This document shows positions 62,593 through 64,000 of a stretch of 64,000 nt of DNA, piece after piece. Position numbers and translations under genes: made by a program. The first letter of the stretch is position 1. Every line of letters starts with the position of its first letter. The stretch is from Chryseobacterium mucoviscidosis (GTDB taxonomy: Bacteria; Bacteroidota; Bacteroidia; Flavobacteriales; Weeksellaceae). Location of the stretch: positions 1 through 64,000 of the forward strand of contig NZ_MVAG01000108.1 in NCBI RefSeq assembly GCF_002177115.1. Direction: 5' to 3'. The notes below the pieces were generated by a model that made no database searches, was not told the origin of the DNA, and saw nothing but the letters and a program-made list of their open reading frames with translations.

Positions 62593-63093
62593 TTAAAATA
62601 CAGGATAATTGTCTTTGTCTCTGGGCATTTTATAGAGCGTTCTCCAGCTTGTTTTTGCCAACCCTTTTTTTGTAGGAATATTCTTTTTCTCAAAATGGGG
62701 AAGGTCTTTAAAGGTCTTCCAGTTTCCACCCCAGTCCCAGCCGTATTTTGCGAAAATCTTTACACATTCGTACCAATCGGCAACCTGATCGTTATCCCAA
62801 TCTTTTGCGGTGTCCCAGCTTGCGGTTTTTCCATCGATCATTAAGCAGATATCAACAGCCAATCCGTAATTATGGATGCTTTGTCCTGCTTTTGCATTAG
62901 TTACTTTTTTTCCTGAAGTAATTCTTCCGATGGCGTAAAGTTTTTCCTGTTCTTCAAAACTTCTTAAGCCCTGTGTAATTCTTATTTTTGCTTTTCCGGT
63001 TAATGCTTCATCGCATTCCTTCACAATCTGTTTTACCTCTTCCCTTACGTAGGGATGAAGCTTTTCAATTCTCTGTAAACTTACTTTATCCAT
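62593..63093 (-). CDS. M15 family peptidase, endolysin-like (L-alanyl-D-glutamate or D-Ala-D-Ala type)
   Basis: 166 residues, no signal peptide. Zinc site: His74 and Asp81 in SIHNYGLAVD and His133 in DLPHFE; Arg44 in ITQGLRSFEEQ binds substrate. WYECVKIFAKYGWDWGGNWKTFKDLPHFE is typical of phage endolysins and CwlK-type enzymes that cut peptidoglycan stem peptides. Without a signal peptide it needs a holin-like partner or lysis from within to reach the wall. Promoter module D lies 28 bp upstream. Confidence 0.88.
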   Translation of the reverse strand: MDKVSLQRIEKLHPYVREEVKQIVKECDEALTGKAKIRITQGLRSFEEQEKLYAIGRITSGKKVTNAKAGQSIHNYGLAVDICLMIDGKTASWDTAKDWDNDQVADWYECVKIFAKYGWDWGGNWKTFKDLPHFEKKNIPTKKGLAKTSWRTLYKMPRDKDNYPVF

Positions 63094-63120
63094 TATTTAA
63101 AATTTTATGATTTTGAAATA

Positions 63121-63158
63121 CAAAGCTATACATAGGAAACGCCAAAAGGTGACGTATT
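63121..63158 (-). promoter_or_regulatory. WYL-regulon promoter module D (before the M15 peptidase)
   Basis: Minus strand AATACG-TCACC-TTTTG-GCG, 11 nt, TAGCTTTG. The core is the least palindromic of the five. Predicted start near 63114, leader of about 21 nt. Confidence 0.75.
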
Positions 63159-63286
63159 TTTTATGAATTTTAATGAAAATAAATATTGTTTTGAGATGAA
63201 TCAGAATATTATTGTTAACCAGAAGATTATTGATTTTTAGCTTTAAAATTTAAACTTCTGCTCTTTGTATTAGAAAATTAAATTTT

Positions 63287-63324
63287 AATACGTCGAGTTT
63301 TGGCGTTTTGCATATCCATTTTTG
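63287..63324 (+). promoter_or_regulatory. WYL-regulon promoter module E (before the 100-residue gene)
   Basis: Plus strand AATACG-TCGAG-TTTTG-GCG, 11 nt, CATTTTTG (first base of the -7 box deviates). The upstream 25 bp are almost identical to those of module C. Predicted start near 63331, leader of about 104 nt. Confidence 0.75.
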
Positions 63325-63434
63325 TGATATGAAAAGTACCGTTTTTAGGAATGAAATTTAATCATTAGAAAACTTAAAAATTCTGATTTACTTTTTTTAA
63401 AAACTTTCAAACATCATATGCAAAATCAAAAAAT

Positions 63435-63737
63435 ATGGAAAATATAATCAGCTATGAAAATTCAGCACTTGCTTTAGACAGTATCTATCATGTCTTAAGC
63501 TGGTACGACAGAGTGTCTTTACATTCTTATAAACAAGGAGAAAATTCAGTAACTAAAAAAGCAACAGAATTACTGAAGTTTGTAAAAAAGAATGAATGGT
63601 ATCCTCCCAAAATGAGATACGCTCAAAATAATGTTTTGGAATACTACGAACCCAAACAGAGCAACTGGCTGAAGATTGCCGAATACATGAAAAATCATCC
63701 AAAATTAACGATACAGATTCTGGAAAATCTTAATTAA
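63435..63737 (+). CDS. 100-residue protein of unknown function
   Basis: Begins MENIISYENSALALDSIYHV and continues with SWYDRVSLHSYKQGENSVTKKATELLKFVKK, WYPPKMRYAQNNVLEYYEPKQ and a helical end. No signal peptide or membrane helix. No family recognised. It is the only plus-strand gene behind a copy of the shared promoter module (E), which ties it to the WYL regulon. A small hairpin TTAAAAGC/GCTTTTAA covers its stop region. Confidence 0.65.
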   Translation: MENIISYENSALALDSIYHVLSWYDRVSLHSYKQGENSVTKKATELLKFVKKNEWYPPKMRYAQNNVLEYYEPKQSNWLKIAEYMKNHPKLTIQILENLN

Positions 63738-64000
63738 AAGCCTGCTTTTAATCTTAGTGAAATTTTTGGTCAAAAAAAATAATACAGATCTGTTAACTTA
63801 TGATAATTGCAAGTAATAAAAAACTCCGTAGAATTGGCAAAAAGTGTTGTTTAGTTTATAAAGAGAAAATTAAATGATTCAAAAAATAGACAAATGATAG
63901 AAAAATATACTTTTGAGACTTATATAATTCCTTTGAACATTTATAAAATAACATTTAGGAAGCCGAACAGATAAAATCTGTAAAGCTGCTTCCGAATCGT

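Larger units (their letters stand above)
63094..63434. other. Divergent regulatory region with promoter modules D and E
   Basis: 341 bp between the M15 peptidase and the 100-residue gene. It contains module D (minus), module E (plus) and otherwise AT-rich DNA. No open frame is convincing. Confidence 0.7.

Noticed and set aside
58904..63737. Prophage
   Set aside because: Apart from one endolysin-like peptidase and a tail-fibre-like N-terminus, there are no integrase, capsid, terminase or tail genes, and the genes have separate promoters.
63894..63974. 26-codon plus-strand frame near the right edge
   Set aside because: No ribosome site, promoter or recognisable motif, and it runs into a hairpin; not distinguishable from chance in AT-rich DNA.
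63900..64000. Possible C-terminal end of a minus-strand gene entering from the right edge
   Set aside because: Several minus-strand frames are open for 15-40 codons at the edge and none shows a recognisable protein end, so the frame cannot be decided.

Overview
The window is a piece of a Bacteroidota chromosome, most likely family Weeksellaceae and close to Chryseobacterium. The DNA is AT-rich. Promoters carry the flavobacterial -7 box TAnnTTTG, and ribosome binding sites are weak or absent. The gene content fits as well: bamD-rpoZ-coaBC-DUF4835(PorD-like)-recN in that order, a glutamine synthetase III, DUF6909 and DUF5687 proteins, a Bacteroidota-type omega subunit and the end of an ISAon1-type insertion sequence. 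The species call is inferred from gene content; no database was searched.

Layout. 1-184: right end of an insertion sequence with a tandem 62-bp duplication. 264-619: two near-identical tRNA-Asn units, each with its own promoter and terminator. 699-8742: housekeeping genes (rseP, outer-membrane protein, omega-amidase, thioredoxin, MBL-rhodanese protein, HerA-like ATPase, DEDDh exonuclease). 8809-10190: lysA behind a leader that looks like a transcription attenuator. 10351-16906: pyruvate oxidase, three secreted TonB-C-like proteins, miaB and an inserted PDDEXK nuclease gene. 16996-22085: sigma-54 activator, membrane protein, LptE, large Glu-rich TPR protein. 22121-24676: DUF4126, rnpA, tcdA, tatD. 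24775-33859: TetR, the bamD-to-recN cluster and a DUF5687 ABC exporter. 33944-35186: nitroreductase and a ParE-type toxin-antitoxin pair. 35291-40507: haem synthesis genes hemA-C-D-E interrupted by two cell-wall genes. 40902-46564: complete mreB-mreC-mreD-mrdA-rodA elongation operon. 46681-57723: pentapeptide protein, NlpC/P60 lipoprotein, glutamine synthetase III, DUF6909, a tandem repeat array, DinB, M1 peptidase, coaX. 57788-58849: tadA and a TonB-C-like protein.

The most unusual part is 58904-63737. A WYL-domain regulator, a BspA-like leucine-rich repeat protein, a 57-residue protein, a 72-residue membrane protein, a patatin-like phospholipase, an endolysin-like M15 peptidase and an unknown 100-residue protein lie together. 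Five promoters in this block share one 38-nt module: AATACG-N5-TTTTG-NCG-N11-TAnnTTTG. The spacing is identical in all five, and one copy sits directly in front of the WYL gene. I read this as a compact, autoregulated WYL regulon. The fixed spacing to the -7 box and the absent -33 box recall how PafBC-type WYL proteins help RNA polymerase. The targets look like envelope-damaging or lysis/defence effectors. The second notable system is the lysA leader: a 23-codon, lysine-rich open reading frame overlaps one arm of a possible antiterminator, followed by a strong terminator that ends only 16 nt before lysA.
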